Translations under genes and position numbers: made by a program
NCBI RefSeq assembly: GCF_023556335.1
Contig: NZ_JAIKTS010000001.1
Span: 1,302,001-1,366,000 of the forward strand
Source: Stenotrophomonas mori
GTDB lineage: Bacteria; Pseudomonadota; Gammaproteobacteria; Xanthomonadales; Xanthomonadaceae
Reading direction: 5' to 3'
DNA: 64,000 nucleotides
Shown here: positions 55,955 to 64,000 of the stretch, one piece after another
How the letters are laid out: every line of letters starts with the position of its first letter
Numbering within the stretch: the stretch's first letter is position 1
Notes under the pieces: model-generated
The model's database searches: none
Seen by the model: the letters and a program-made list of their open reading frames with translations, nothing else
Told to the model about the DNA's origin: nothing

Positions 55955-55960
55955 CGGCTT

Positions 55961-55984
55961 ATTTAATTCAATGGATAATTAAAT
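55961..55984. promoter_or_regulatory. Candidate TetR operator: AT-rich inverted repeat
   Basis: ATTTAATT and AATTAAAT form a perfect 8-bp inverted repeat with an 8-nt spacer, 7 bp before the tetR start codon. Such an AT-only palindrome is exceptional in ~70% GC DNA. Its position suggests autorepression of the exporter operon. Confidence 0.65.
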
Positions 55985-56131
55985 TTCAATGAGGGAAACG
56001 TGCAGGCCGCACCGCCACGTCCCGCGCCGGCCCATGGCCGGCCCCGCGGACGCCCGCATGGGAAGTGAGACAATGCCGGCCCGTCATCCCACGGCATTGA
56101 TACCCACCGCATCGGCACCACCTTTCCTTCC

Positions 56132-57115
56132 ATGACTGCCATCGCCCACCACGACTTCACTCTCGAACCGGCCGACAACGCGCGGCTGGCCAACCTCGCC
56201 GGCCCGTTCAACGAGAACCTGCGCCAGGTCGAACTGCGGCTGGGCGTGGAGATCGCCAACCGCGGCAACGTGTTCCGCGTCAGCGGCCCCGAGCGCGCGC
56301 TCGACGAGGCCGAGCGCCTGCTCAGGGCGTTGTACGCGGAGGCCGCCGACGCTCCCCTGGACAGCCATGCCATCCACCTGCTGCTGAGCCGTGCCAACGT
56401 CGAACAGGTCGCCGAGCGCGCCTACGAGGCCCAGGACGTGGCGGTCAAGGTGAAGCGCGGCACCGTGCGCGGCCGCGGCCGCAACCAGGCGCGCTACCTG
56501 CACCAGATCGCCACCCACGACATCAACTTCGGCATCGGCCCGGCCGGTACCGGCAAGACCTTCCTGGCCGTGGCGATGGCGGTGGATGCACTGAACGAAT
56601 CGCGCGTGCAGCGCCTGGTGCTGGTGCGCCCGGCGGTGGAGGCCGGCGAGAAGCTCGGCTTCCTGCCCGGCGACCTCACGCAGAAGGTCGACCCCTACCT
56701 GCGACCGCTGTACGACGCCCTGTACGAGATGCTCGGCGTGGAGAAAGTGGCCAAGCTGCTGGAGAAGAACGTCATCGAGATCGCACCGCTGGCCTACATG
56801 CGCGGGCGCACCCTCAACGACGCCTTCGTGATCCTGGACGAGGCGCAGAACACCACCATCGAGCAGATGAAGATGTTCCTGACCCGGCTGGGCTTCGGCT
56901 CCACCGCGGTGGTCACCGGCGACCTCACCCAGACCGACCTGCCCAAGCACGTCACCTCCGGCCTGCGCGACGCCGTCGACGTGCTGCGCGAGGTCGACGG
57001 CGTGAGCTTCACCTTCTTCGAATCGCGCGACGTGGTCCGCCACCCCCTGGTGGCGCGCATCGTCAGCGCCTACGACCGCCGCGAGCTGCAGCGGATCAAC
57101 CCCGCGGCCGAATAG
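56132..57115 (+). CDS. phoH: PhoH-family ATPase (YbeZ)
   Basis: 327 aa. N-terminal KH-like region (about 10-85), then the PhoH NTPase: NFGIGPAGTGKTFLAVAMAV (Walker A about 130-149), VLVRPAVEAGEKLGFLPGDL, NDAFVILDEAQNTTIEQMKMF (Walker B) and RLGFGSTAVVTGDLTQTDLP. A probable RNA helicase-like partner of YbeY in rRNA metabolism. First gene of the phoH-ybeY-corC group; 215 bp to ybeY without a recognisable element. Confidence 0.93.
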   Translation: MTAIAHHDFTLEPADNARLANLAGPFNENLRQVELRLGVEIANRGNVFRVSGPERALDEAERLLRALYAEAADAPLDSHAIHLLLSRANVEQVAERAYEAQDVAVKVKRGTVRGRGRNQARYLHQIATHDINFGIGPAGTGKTFLAVAMAVDALNESRVQRLVLVRPAVEAGEKLGFLPGDLTQKVDPYLRPLYDALYEMLGVEKVAKLLEKNVIEIAPLAYMRGRTLNDAFVILDEAQNTTIEQMKMFLTRLGFGSTAVVTGDLTQTDLPKHVTSGLRDAVDVLREVDGVSFTFFESRDVVRHPLVARIVSAYDRRELQRINPAAE

Positions 57116-57330
57116 GTCCCGCCCCATGGGCGCCTCGCGGGCGGCGCGCGGCGCCGTCCACCGCGTGACCGCGTGGCGCCACCCGCGCAGGCGCGCCGCA
57201 GGCCCCGGTCCCGCGTTGCACGGGCATCGCCGGCCCGCGGGCACCGGCCATCGCCGCGGCGCCGGGTCGCGGTGGGCGCGCATGCGCGCGATACTGTGTG
57301 CTTCCGCACCGCCCGATTCCCGGAACCGCC

Positions 57331-57816
57331 ATGACCAAGGGTCCCCTCAACCTCGACGTCGCCGTCAGCTATGCGCTGCCCCGCGCCGGGCTGCCCGCCG
57401 CGGTGAGTTTCCGCCGCTGGGTCGCCGCGGCGCTGAAGAACCGCATCCGCGATGCCGATCTCGCGATCCGCCTGGTCGATGCCCGGGAAGGCCAGTCGCT
57501 GAACCGCCACTACCGCGGCAAGGACTACGCCACCAATGTGCTCAGCTTCCCCGCCGAGCTGCCCGAGGGCCTGCCCAAGGGCATCAAGTTCCCGCTGCTC
57601 GGCGACCTGGTGATCTGCGCGCCGGTGGTCGCGCGCGAAGCCCTGGAACAGGGCAAGGCACTCAACGCCCACTATGCCCACCTCACCGTCCACGGCGTGC
57701 TGCACCTGCTCGGCTGGGACCACGAGGACGACAAGGAAGCCGAGGCCATGGAGCAGCTGGAGCGCGAGATCCTCGCCGAGCTGGGCATCGCCGACCCCTA
57801 TGCGGGCGAACGATGA
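57331..57816 (+). CDS. ybeY: rRNA maturation endoribonuclease YbeY
   Basis: 161 aa. Zinc motif [18 protein letters not shown] (three His) near residue 115-132, and [15 protein letters not shown] upstream of it. Processes 16S rRNA 3' ends and takes part in 70S quality control. ATG 57331 chosen by family start (an ATG at 57298 adds eleven unrelated residues). Confidence 0.95.
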   Translation: MTKGPLNLDVAVSYALPRAGLPAAVSFRRWVAAALKNRIRDADLAIRLVDAREGQSLNRHYRGKDYATNVLSFPAELPEGLPKGIKFPLLGDLVICAPVVAREALEQGKALNAHYAHLTVHGVLHLLGWDHEDDKEAEAMEQLEREILAELGIADPYAGER

Positions 57817-57933
57817 CCCGGCCTCGGCCATGAGCCGCGCCACCCTCGCCTGCGCGCCCGATGCCCACCCCGCCCCGGCGGTCGCAGGCAGCAGGGCGGC
57901 GCATGCCTTTTCCCCGGTTCCCCGATGCACGCG

Positions 57934-58479
57934 ATGACTCCCCGGCTGCTCTTGCTCGCCCTGTCCACCGCCCTGCCCGCCAGCGCGCCCTGCGCGCCCG
58001 GCCTCGACCTGCCGGCCCTGATCGAATGCCGCCAGGGCGTGGACGACTTCGCCGCGCTCGCGCCGATCACCGGCGATCCGCTCAAGGCGGTCGCGCTGGG
58101 CTGGCGGCCGCTGCCCCAGGGCAACCTGTTCATGACCGAGTACATGCTGAATACGCCGGTGACGGTCTTCGGCCACACCACCCGGCAGATCGCCGTGGCC
58201 GGCGCCAGCCTGATGGCGGTGCTCGACCTGCCCGACCCGCGGCCGCTGGCCACGGCGCTGGCGCTGGAGACCGGCTACGACGCCGACGGCAAGTTCATGG
58301 CCGGCCGGGAACTGGTCAGCCGCGACGTGAGCGACCCGGACAGCGGCGAGGCGCTGATCGAGTCGGTGATCCTGAGCGTCTCCACCGTCGCCTCGCACCC
58401 CGGCAAGACCCTGGCCGGCTGCACCTACAGCCTCGACCTGCCGGACGAGGACGGGGCCCCGCCCCCGCCATCGGCCTGA
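57934..58479 (+). CDS. Hypothetical exported protein between ybeY and corC
   Basis: About 181 aa. Signal peptide MTPRLLLLALSTALPASA, then a mixed domain starting LDLPALIECRQGVDDFAALA and containing GNLFMTEYMLNTPVTVFGHTT and LAGCTYSLDLPDEDG. Two cysteines in the mature protein (ECRQ and GCTY) may pair. I recognise no family. It interrupts the usual ybeY-ybeX pair; ATG 57925 would add three residues. Confidence 0.72.
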   Translation: MTPRLLLLALSTALPASAPCAPGLDLPALIECRQGVDDFAALAPITGDPLKAVALGWRPLPQGNLFMTEYMLNTPVTVFGHTTRQIAVAGASLMAVLDLPDPRPLATALALETGYDADGKFMAGRELVSRDVSDPDSGEALIESVILSVSTVASHPGKTLAGCTYSLDLPDEDGAPPPPSA

Positions 58480-58539
58480 ACGGCCGGCCTGCTAGACTTG
58501 CCCCCACCGCCCGGCCTGCCGGGTACCACGAACGAAGCG

Positions 58540-59418
58540 ATGTCCGAAGACGACAGTAGTACCGCCCCGGAGCAGGGTGAAAAGAAACGCGGCTGGCTCG
58601 AACGCCTGAGCGCGGCCTTCTCCGGTGAACCCCATACCCGCGACCAGCTGGTCGCCGTGCTCAAGACCGCCGAACAGGACGGCCTGATCGCCGCCGACAC
58701 CCTGCGCATGATGGAAGGCGCCATCGCGGTGGCCGAGCTCACCGTCGGCGACGTCATGATCCCGCGCTCGCAGATGGTCTCGTTGCCGGTCGAGCAGCCC
58801 TTCCTCGAACTGATGAAGCAGGTGGTCGAATCCGGCCATTCGCGCTTCCCGGTGCACGGCGAGAACAAGGACGACGTGCTCGGCATCCTGCTGGCCAAGG
58901 ACCTGCTGCGCGGCGTCATCGCCGACGCCACCCACACCAGCATCCGCGAGCTGCTGCGGCCGGCGGTGCTGATCCCCGAGGCCAAGAAGCTCAACGTGCT
59001 GCTCAAGGAGTTCCGGCTGTCGCGCAACCACATGGCGATCGTCGTCGACGAGTACGGCGGCGTGGCCGGAGTGGTCACTATCGAGGACGTGCTGGAACAG
59101 ATCGTCGGCGAGATCGACGACGAACACGACGAGGCCGAGGACCACACCGCGCAGATCGCCATCCAGGCCGATGGCCGCTACGTGGTCGACGCCCTGACCG
59201 CGATCGAGGATTTCAACGAGCGTTTCGGCGCCACGTTCTCCGACGACGACTACGACACCATCGGCGGCCTGGTCACCGAGGCCGTGGGCCACCTGCCCGA
59301 GATCGGCGACGAACTCGCGCTGGACCGTTTCGTGTTCCGCGTCGCGCGCGCCAATGCCCGGCGGGTGCAGGCGTTCCACGTCACCGTGCTGCCCCCCGAC
59401 CCGCAGGACGAGGCGTGA
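58540..59418 (+). CDS. corC: HlyC/CorC-family protein (YbeX)
   Basis: 292 aa, short form without a membrane domain. GWLERLSAAFSGEPHTRDQLV start, two CBS domains (about 65-125: VGDVMIPRSQMVSLPVEQPF; 130-190: RLSRNHMAIVVDEYGGVAGVVT) and the CorC_HlyC domain to the end. YbeX is linked to Mg/Co homeostasis and ribosome metabolism in E. coli. Its stop overlaps the DUF4105 gene as GTGA. Confidence 0.94.
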   Translation: MSEDDSSTAPEQGEKKRGWLERLSAAFSGEPHTRDQLVAVLKTAEQDGLIAADTLRMMEGAIAVAELTVGDVMIPRSQMVSLPVEQPFLELMKQVVESGHSRFPVHGENKDDVLGILLAKDLLRGVIADATHTSIRELLRPAVLIPEAKKLNVLLKEFRLSRNHMAIVVDEYGGVAGVVTIEDVLEQIVGEIDDEHDEAEDHTAQIAIQADGRYVVDALTAIEDFNERFGATFSDDDYDTIGGLVTEAVGHLPEIGDELALDRFVFRVARANARRVQAFHVTVLPPDPQDEA

Positions 59419-60629
59419 CCGCGCCGCGCCGCGCCTGGCTGCTGGCGCCGCTGCTGATGCTGTGGCTGCTGCTGGCCGCAGGCCCCGCCGCAGCCGCGGT
59501 GGACGAGCACGGCCCGGCCCCGCGCATCGGCGTGGTGACGATGCAGCCCGGCACGGTCTTCTTCGAGCGCTTCGGCCACGATGCGCTGGTCGTGGCGCCC
59601 GCCGGCGGCGGCCCCCTGCTGTCCTACAACTTCGGTTTCTTCGATCCTTCCGAGACGGACTTCATCGGCAACTTCGTGCGCGGCCGGATGATGTACTACC
59701 TGGTCGCGCTGCCGCTGGACGAGGACCTGGCGGGGTACCGCGACGCCGGACGCGGCGCCGGCCTCCAGTGGCTGGACCTGCCGCCCGCGCAGGCGCGGGC
59801 ACTGGCCGACGACCTGGCCGAACGCGCCCGCCCGGAGAACGCCCGCTACCGCTACGACTACTTCACCGCGAACTGCTCGACGATGGTCCGCGACGCCCTC
59901 GACCGGGCCATGGACGGCGGCCTGCGGTCGCAGCTGTCCGGACGCTCGCGCGGCAACACCTACCGCAGCGAGGCCGTGCGGCTGGCCTCGCCGGCGCCCT
60001 GGATGTGGCTGGGTTTCGACCTCGGGCTCGGCCCCTGGGCGGACCAGCCCCTGTCGCGCTGGCAGGAGGCGTTCGTGCCGATGCGGCTGGCCGACAGCCT
60101 GCGCGAGGTCCGCAACAGCGAGGGCCGCCCGCTGGTCCAGGCCGAACAGGCCCTGCTGCCACAGCGGCTGCCCGCCGAACCGGGCGAGCGCGCCCGCGCC
60201 GACTGGCCCTGGCTGCTGACCGGGCTGGTGCTGGCCGCACTGCTGTGGGCCGCGCGCGGACGCCGCCGTGTCCTGGGCGGATTCGCGCTGCCGTTCTGGC
60301 TGTTCTGCGGCGTGGCCGGCCTGCTGCTGGCCTACCTGTGGGGCCTGAGCGAGCACCGCGCAGCCTGGGCCAACCGCAACCTGCTGCTGCTCAACCCGCT
60401 GGCGCTGCTGTTGCTGCCCGGCGCCTGGCAGCTGCTGCGCGGACGCCGGCCCGGGCGCCTCTTCGCGTGGGCCGCCTGGACCGTGGCCGGCATCGCCACC
60501 CTGGCGCTGCCGCTGCACTGGCTGTCGCTGCAGGCCCAGACCAATGCGCAGTGGATCATGCTGCTGCTCCCGGTGCATCTCGCCCTGGCGCTGGCCCTGG
60601 GCCGCGCTCCGGCGCCCGCCCGGCCCTGA
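59415..60629 (+). CDS. DUF4105 / Lnb N-terminal-type periplasmic domain membrane protein
   Basis: 404 aa from a GTG overlapping the corC stop. Signal or anchor helix about 9-27; periplasmic DUF4105 domain about 38-240 with RFGHDALVV (His55), SYNFGFFDPSETDFIGNFVRG and YFTANCSTMVRDALD (Cys154), an NlpC/P60-like Cys-His set; then about five C-terminal transmembrane helices (255-400). From memory, the Bacteroides lipoprotein N-acyltransferase Lnb carries this domain type. In E. coli the gene after ybeX is lnt, the standard apolipoprotein N-acyltransferase, so this protein sits in the lnt position. Confidence 0.85.
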   Translation: MTAPRRAWLLAPLLMLWLLLAAGPAAAAVDEHGPAPRIGVVTMQPGTVFFERFGHDALVVAPAGGGPLLSYNFGFFDPSETDFIGNFVRGRMMYYLVALPLDEDLAGYRDAGRGAGLQWLDLPPAQARALADDLAERARPENARYRYDYFTANCSTMVRDALDRAMDGGLRSQLSGRSRGNTYRSEAVRLASPAPWMWLGFDLGLGPWADQPLSRWQEAFVPMRLADSLREVRNSEGRPLVQAEQALLPQRLPAEPGERARADWPWLLTGLVLAALLWAARGRRRVLGGFALPFWLFCGVAGLLLAYLWGLSEHRAAWANRNLLLLNPLALLLLPGAWQLLRGRRPGRLFAWAAWTVAGIATLALPLHWLSLQAQTNAQWIMLLLPVHLALALALGRAPAPARP

Positions 60630-60681
60630 CCACCGCGGCCGTGCGACAGCCACGGCCGCGATCCCTGCCAGGAGGAAGCCC

Positions 60682-61695
60682 ATGGACAACGACAGCGTGC
60701 CGGCGGTGACCTCCGCCAACCCCGCCTGCGTCATCAACTGCACCTGGTATGGCGAGGACGGCATCGTCCGTCAGCTGCCCCTGGACGCCATCGGCGACAA
60801 GCTGCAGGACCCCGGCAAGGGCTTCGTCTGGGTCGGCCTGTACGAACCCGACGACGCGGTGCTGGAGCAGCTGCAGGCCGAATTCAGCCTGCACGACCTG
60901 GCCATCGAGGACACCCGCAAGGCGCACCAGCGGCCCAAGGTGGAGACCTATGGCGATTCGCTGTTCGTGGTGGTGCACACCGCGCAGGTGGTGGACGAGC
61001 GCATCCGCTACGGCGAGACCCACGCCTTCCTCGGCGCCCGCTACCTGGTGACCGTGCGCCACGGCGCCTCGCTGTCGTACGCGCCGGTACGCATGCGCCT
61101 GGAACGCGAGCACGTGCTGCCGGCGATGGGGCCCGCGTTCTGCCTGTATGCGGTGCTCGATGCGGTGGTGGACAACTACCTGCCGATCACCGACAGCTTC
61201 CGCGACACGCTCGACTCGCTGGAGAAGGACATCTTCGCCGAGAACTACCGGCGGCGGACCGTCATCCGCCTGTACGACCTCAAGCGCGAGCTCAACAAGA
61301 TGCGCCTGGCGGTCAGCCCGCTGCAGGACGCCCTCGCGCACCTGCAGCGCAATCCGGCGCAGCTGCTCGACGACGAGTCGCGGCTGTACCTGCGCGACGT
61401 GCAGGACCATGCGGCCCGGGTCAACGACGCCATCGACACCCTGCGCGAGATGCTGGGCACCGCCCTGAGCGTCAACCTGTCGCTGGTCACCCTCGCCCAG
61501 GGCGAGACGGTCAAGCGGCTCGGTGCCTGGGCGGCGCTGCTCGCGGCCCCCACCCTGATCACCAGCTGGTACGGCATGAACTTCGCCGACATGCCGGAGC
61601 TGGCCGGGCGCTTCGCCTACCCGCTGCTGATCCTCATCGTCGGCGCCGTCTGCGCGGTGCTGTACCGGCTGTTCAAGCGCTCCGGCTGGCTCTGA
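60682..61695 (+). CDS. corA: Magnesium/cobalt transporter CorA family
   Basis: 337 aa. Large N-terminal cytoplasmic domain (about 1-250, with LAIEDTRKAHQRPKVETYGD and the long stalk helix), then two C-terminal helices with the selectivity motif YGMNFADMPEL (about 295-305) and a basic tail LYRLFKRSGWL. Forms a homopentameric Mg2+ channel. AGGAGG, a perfect ribosome-binding site, stands 6 nt before ATG 60682. Next to corC, matching a divalent-cation theme. Confidence 0.94.
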   Translation: MDNDSVPAVTSANPACVINCTWYGEDGIVRQLPLDAIGDKLQDPGKGFVWVGLYEPDDAVLEQLQAEFSLHDLAIEDTRKAHQRPKVETYGDSLFVVVHTAQVVDERIRYGETHAFLGARYLVTVRHGASLSYAPVRMRLEREHVLPAMGPAFCLYAVLDAVVDNYLPITDSFRDTLDSLEKDIFAENYRRRTVIRLYDLKRELNKMRLAVSPLQDALAHLQRNPAQLLDDESRLYLRDVQDHAARVNDAIDTLREMLGTALSVNLSLVTLAQGETVKRLGAWAALLAAPTLITSWYGMNFADMPELAGRFAYPLLILIVGAVCAVLYRLFKRSGWL

Positions 61696-61722
61696 GCCCC
61701 GCGCCCCGGCCGGGACGGAACA

Positions 61723-61762
61723 GGCCCTGCAGGCACCGGACCGCCCCGGTGCCTGCAGGGCC
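61723..61762. terminator. 17-bp perfect hairpin between corA and the convergent peptidase
   Basis: GGCCCTGCAGGCACCGG (61723-61739) and its exact complement (61746-61762) enclose a 6-nt loop. It lies between two convergent stops (61695 and 61772). The stem is unusually long and has no U-tract; a two-way terminator or RNA-end protector is likely. Confidence 0.75.
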
Positions 61763-61771
61763 GCCGCCTTG

Positions 61772-64000
61772 CTACGAACGTTCCAGCAGCGCCGCCAGCC
61801 GGTCGACTTCGGCGCGGTAGCCATCGAGCACCTGCGCGGTGACGGTCACATAGCGGCTGGCTTCTTCCCAGCGCCGTGCCTCCAGCGCCTCGCGCACCCC
61901 CGGCAACGTCTTGACGCCGTAACCGGTCATCACGCCCGGCGCGTACACCATGTGCCGGTACCACGGCCGGCCCGGCAGGCCCTGCGCATGGGTCAGGCCC
62001 CGCTCCATCCGTGCGGCGAGCGCATTGATCTCGCCCAGCCGCTGCGGGTCCAGCCGCAGGTCGGTGGCCGCCACCCGCGCATAGGCCTGCTCCTGGCGCG
62101 CCAGGCTCTCGCGCAGCCGCGCCGCGGCCTGTTCCAGGGGCGCCATGTCGATCTCCGGCACCGCCGTCAGCCGTGCCGGCGGCGCGCGCACCAGGGTCGG
62201 GTCGGCCGCCAGCTCGAACAGGCCCGCATCCAGCAGCCGGTGCTGGTCCTGGGCCTCCTTGCGCATGTCCGCCTGGAGCTGGCGCACCTCGCCGACATAG
62301 GCATCGATCCGCTCGCCCATGTCGGAGAACCGCATCGGCAGGATCTCGGCGTCGGCCAGGCGCAGGGCGATGCGGCCGCTCAGGCGCGCCAGCGCCGCCG
62401 CATAGGCCAGCCCGGGATCGACGAAACGCTGGAAGTGCTCATAGGTGTCGTAATGGGAATGGTAGACCCCGCTCTGGGCCTCGCCACCGAACCCCAGGTT
62501 CATCGAGGCGATGCCCAGGTGGGCCAGGAACGGCGCATAGTCCGAGCCCGAGCCCAGCGCCGAGATCGGCAGGTCGCCGCTGGCCGACACCCCGCGCGCG
62601 CGCGCCTTGTCGGCGGCACCGCCCTCGTACCCGGACACCAGCAGCCGTGCGCGCAGCCGCTCGGCGACACTGGTCCCGGTCTGCGGATCGGTCACCGACG
62701 CGGCCGCCTGGTTGATCATGTGCTGCAGCGAATGGCTGCCGCCGGCGCCGAGGAAGCCCCGACCGTTGCTGTCGGTGTTGATGTAGGCCACCGCCTTGTC
62801 GCGCAGCTCCGCGGCATGGGTTTCGACCCATTCGGTCGACCCCAGCAGCCCGGCCTCCTCACCGTCCCAGCTGGCGTAGACCAGCGTCCGGCCGGGCTTC
62901 CAGCCCTGCTTGGCCAGCTCGCCCAGGGCCTTGGCCTCGGCCAGCATCGCCACCGTGCCGGACAGCGGGTCCTGCGCGCCCATCACCCAGGTGTCGCGGT
63001 GGTTGCCGCGGATCACCCACTGTTCCTGCGGCTGCGTGCCGGGCAGCCGCGCGATGACGTTGTGGATGGTCTTCTGCCCCCAGTCGGACTCGACCACCAC
63101 GCGTACCCGCGCCGGCCCCGGGCCGGTCTTGTAGGTCAGCGGCAGCGCCCCGCGCCACGATTCGGGCACCACGTCGCCCTGCAGCGCCTTCAGCAGCGGC
63201 GTGGCGTCGCCCCAGGACAATGGCAGCACCGGGATCTTCAGGACGGTCTCGGCCTCGGCGAGCGGAATCCGCTTGGCGCCGGGAACCGAGCCGTAGCCCG
63301 GCGTCAGCGGATCGCCGGGGTAGATCATCATGTCGGCCACCGAGCCGCGCTGCACGCTCTGCTCCGGCCGGAAGCCGCCCACCGGATAGACGTCGCCGCG
63401 GGCATAGCCGTCTTCGCGCGGGTCGGAGTAGATCAGGCAGCCCACCGCGCCGTGACGCTGCGCCAACAGCGGCTTGAGGCCACGCCAGCCGCCGCCGTAG
63501 CGGGTGATGACGATCTTGCCGCGCACGTCGATGCCGCGGCGCGCCAGCTCCGCGTAGTCGTCGGGGCCGCCGTAGTTGGCGTATACCAGCTCGCCACTGA
63601 CATCGCCGTCGCCGCCGTACACGTTGTACGGCGGCAACGCCTGCTCGCGGATCGCCGAGGACGCATCGCCATCGACCGGCGGTTCGGACAGCACCGCCTC
63701 ATAGCGCTGCGGAGCCAGCATCTGCACCTGCACCCGCTTGGGCGTGGGATACAGCACATCGAAGCTTTCGATCCTGGCGTCCCAGCCGAACTCGCGGAAA
63801 CGCGCCAGGACGAACTCGGCGTTGGCGCGGCCATGCACGGAGCCTACATGGCCGGGGGCGGAGGACAGTTGTCGCAGCCATTGGTCCATCTGCCCGGGGT
63901 CGATGCTGCGGTCGAGCTGCGCCTCGCGCGCACGCTGGGCATCCGCCGATGCGGCACTGAAGCCACGGATCGACGGCGGGGGAGGGTCGCCAGCGTACAC
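61772..64000 (-). CDS. M28 metallopeptidase, glutamate carboxypeptidase II-like (5' end outside window)
   Basis: At least 742 aa; the frame is open to the window edge, so start and signal peptide are missing. Order: PA domain (about 140-260), M28 zinc peptidase core (about 315-560) and a transferrin-receptor-like dimerisation domain (last ~170 residues). Zinc and catalytic residues are visible: GNHRDTWVMGAQDPLSG (His, Asp), SWDGEEAGLLGS (Glu pair), INTDSNGRG (Asp) and YHSHYDTYEHF (His). Predicted to remove C-terminal acidic residues from peptides outside the cytoplasm. Confidence 0.9.
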   Translation of the reverse strand: MYAGDPPPPSIRGFSAASADAQRAREAQLDRSIDPGQMDQWLRQLSSAPGHVGSVHGRANAEFVLARFREFGWDARIESFDVLYPTPKRVQVQMLAPQRYEAVLSEPPVDGDASSAIREQALPPYNVYGGDGDVSGELVYANYGGPDDYAELARRGIDVRGKIVITRYGGGWRGLKPLLAQRHGAVGCLIYSDPREDGYARGDVYPVGGFRPEQSVQRGSVADMMIYPGDPLTPGYGSVPGAKRIPLAEAETVLKIPVLPLSWGDATPLLKALQGDVVPESWRGALPLTYKTGPGPARVRVVVESDWGQKTIHNVIARLPGTQPQEQWVIRGNHRDTWVMGAQDPLSGTVAMLAEAKALGELAKQGWKPGRTLVYASWDGEEAGLLGSTEWVETHAAELRDKAVAYINTDSNGRGFLGAGGSHSLQHMINQAAASVTDPQTGTSVAERLRARLLVSGYEGGAADKARARGVSASGDLPISALGSGSDYAPFLAHLGIASMNLGFGGEAQSGVYHSHYDTYEHFQRFVDPGLAYAAALARLSGRIALRLADAEILPMRFSDMGERIDAYVGEVRQLQADMRKEAQDQHRLLDAGLFELAADPTLVRAPPARLTAVPEIDMAPLEQAAARLRESLARQEQAYARVAATDLRLDPQRLGEINALAARMERGLTHAQGLPGRPWYRHMVYAPGVMTGYGVKTLPGVREALEARRWEEASRYVTVTAQVLDGYRAEVDRLAALLERS

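Overview
The window is high-GC (roughly 70%) chromosomal DNA of a gammaproteobacterium, most probably a Xanthomonadaceae member of the Lysobacter/Pseudoxanthomonas/Luteimonas/Stenotrophomonas type. The evidence is the gene order thrS-infC-rpmI-rplT-pheST-ihfA-merR-tRNA-Pro, the petABC-sspAB block, the fimT-pilVWXY1E minor pilin operon, a large Oar-like TonB receptor, and GTAG-type palindromic repeats like those of Stenotrophomonas. No prophage, insertion sequence, CRISPR array or plasmid gene was seen. Almost everything is core chromosome, so the interest lies in regulatory details and in divergent members of known families.

Layout. 1-8.6 kb: end of a CorC-like protein, ExoD, a luciferase-like oxidoreductase, TrhO, a DUF6164 protein, an FKBP lipoprotein, a flavoprotein, an FMN-binding glutamate-synthase-like protein and a TviB-type nucleotide-sugar dehydrogenase, with two GTAG-repeat clusters. 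8.6-9.4 kb: a small segment of atypical codon use carrying a secreted 84-aa protein, bounded by a 13-bp copy of the end of tRNA-Leu. 9.4-12.9 kb: a low-oxygen block with hemN, a truncated haemoglobin, a small membrane protein and a shortened CcoG homologue; two FNR/ANR-type boxes lie in it. 13.6-21.7 kb: tRNA-Pro and the translation operon, with a non-canonical AUC start on infC and a candidate Thr-codon attenuator before thrS. 21.9-25.1 kb: a small Cys-rich secreted protein, tRNA-Val and uvrB.

25.2-33.6 kb: type IV pilus minor pilins (fimT-pilV-pilW-pilX-pilY1-pilE), a second GspH-like pilin, tRNA-Asn, and a divergent AlgZ/LytS-type histidine kinase. 33.6-42.7 kb: PpnN/LOG nucleosidase, TonB receptor, an overlapping grxD-SDR-marC operon, a divergent iron superoxide dismutase and purEK. 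42.7-50.5 kb: a Trm112-like protein, nadC, DUF2272 and DUF3301 proteins, sspB, sspA, the cytochrome bc1 complex petABC and a lytic transglycosylase. 50.5-64 kb: miaB, a TetR-controlled HlyD/ABC exporter, the phoH-ybeY-corC envelope/RNA operon followed by a DUF4105 (Lnb-type) protein where enterobacteria have lnt, corA, and a truncated M28 metallopeptidase.

How they work together: the thrS-to-merR block supplies translation and nucleoid proteins; petABC provides the bc1 step of respiration while the hemN block adapts haem synthesis and cytochrome maturation to low oxygen; the pil genes prime and tip the type IV pilus. Coordinates were derived by hand; start codons were chosen from ribosome-binding sites, overlaps and family length.
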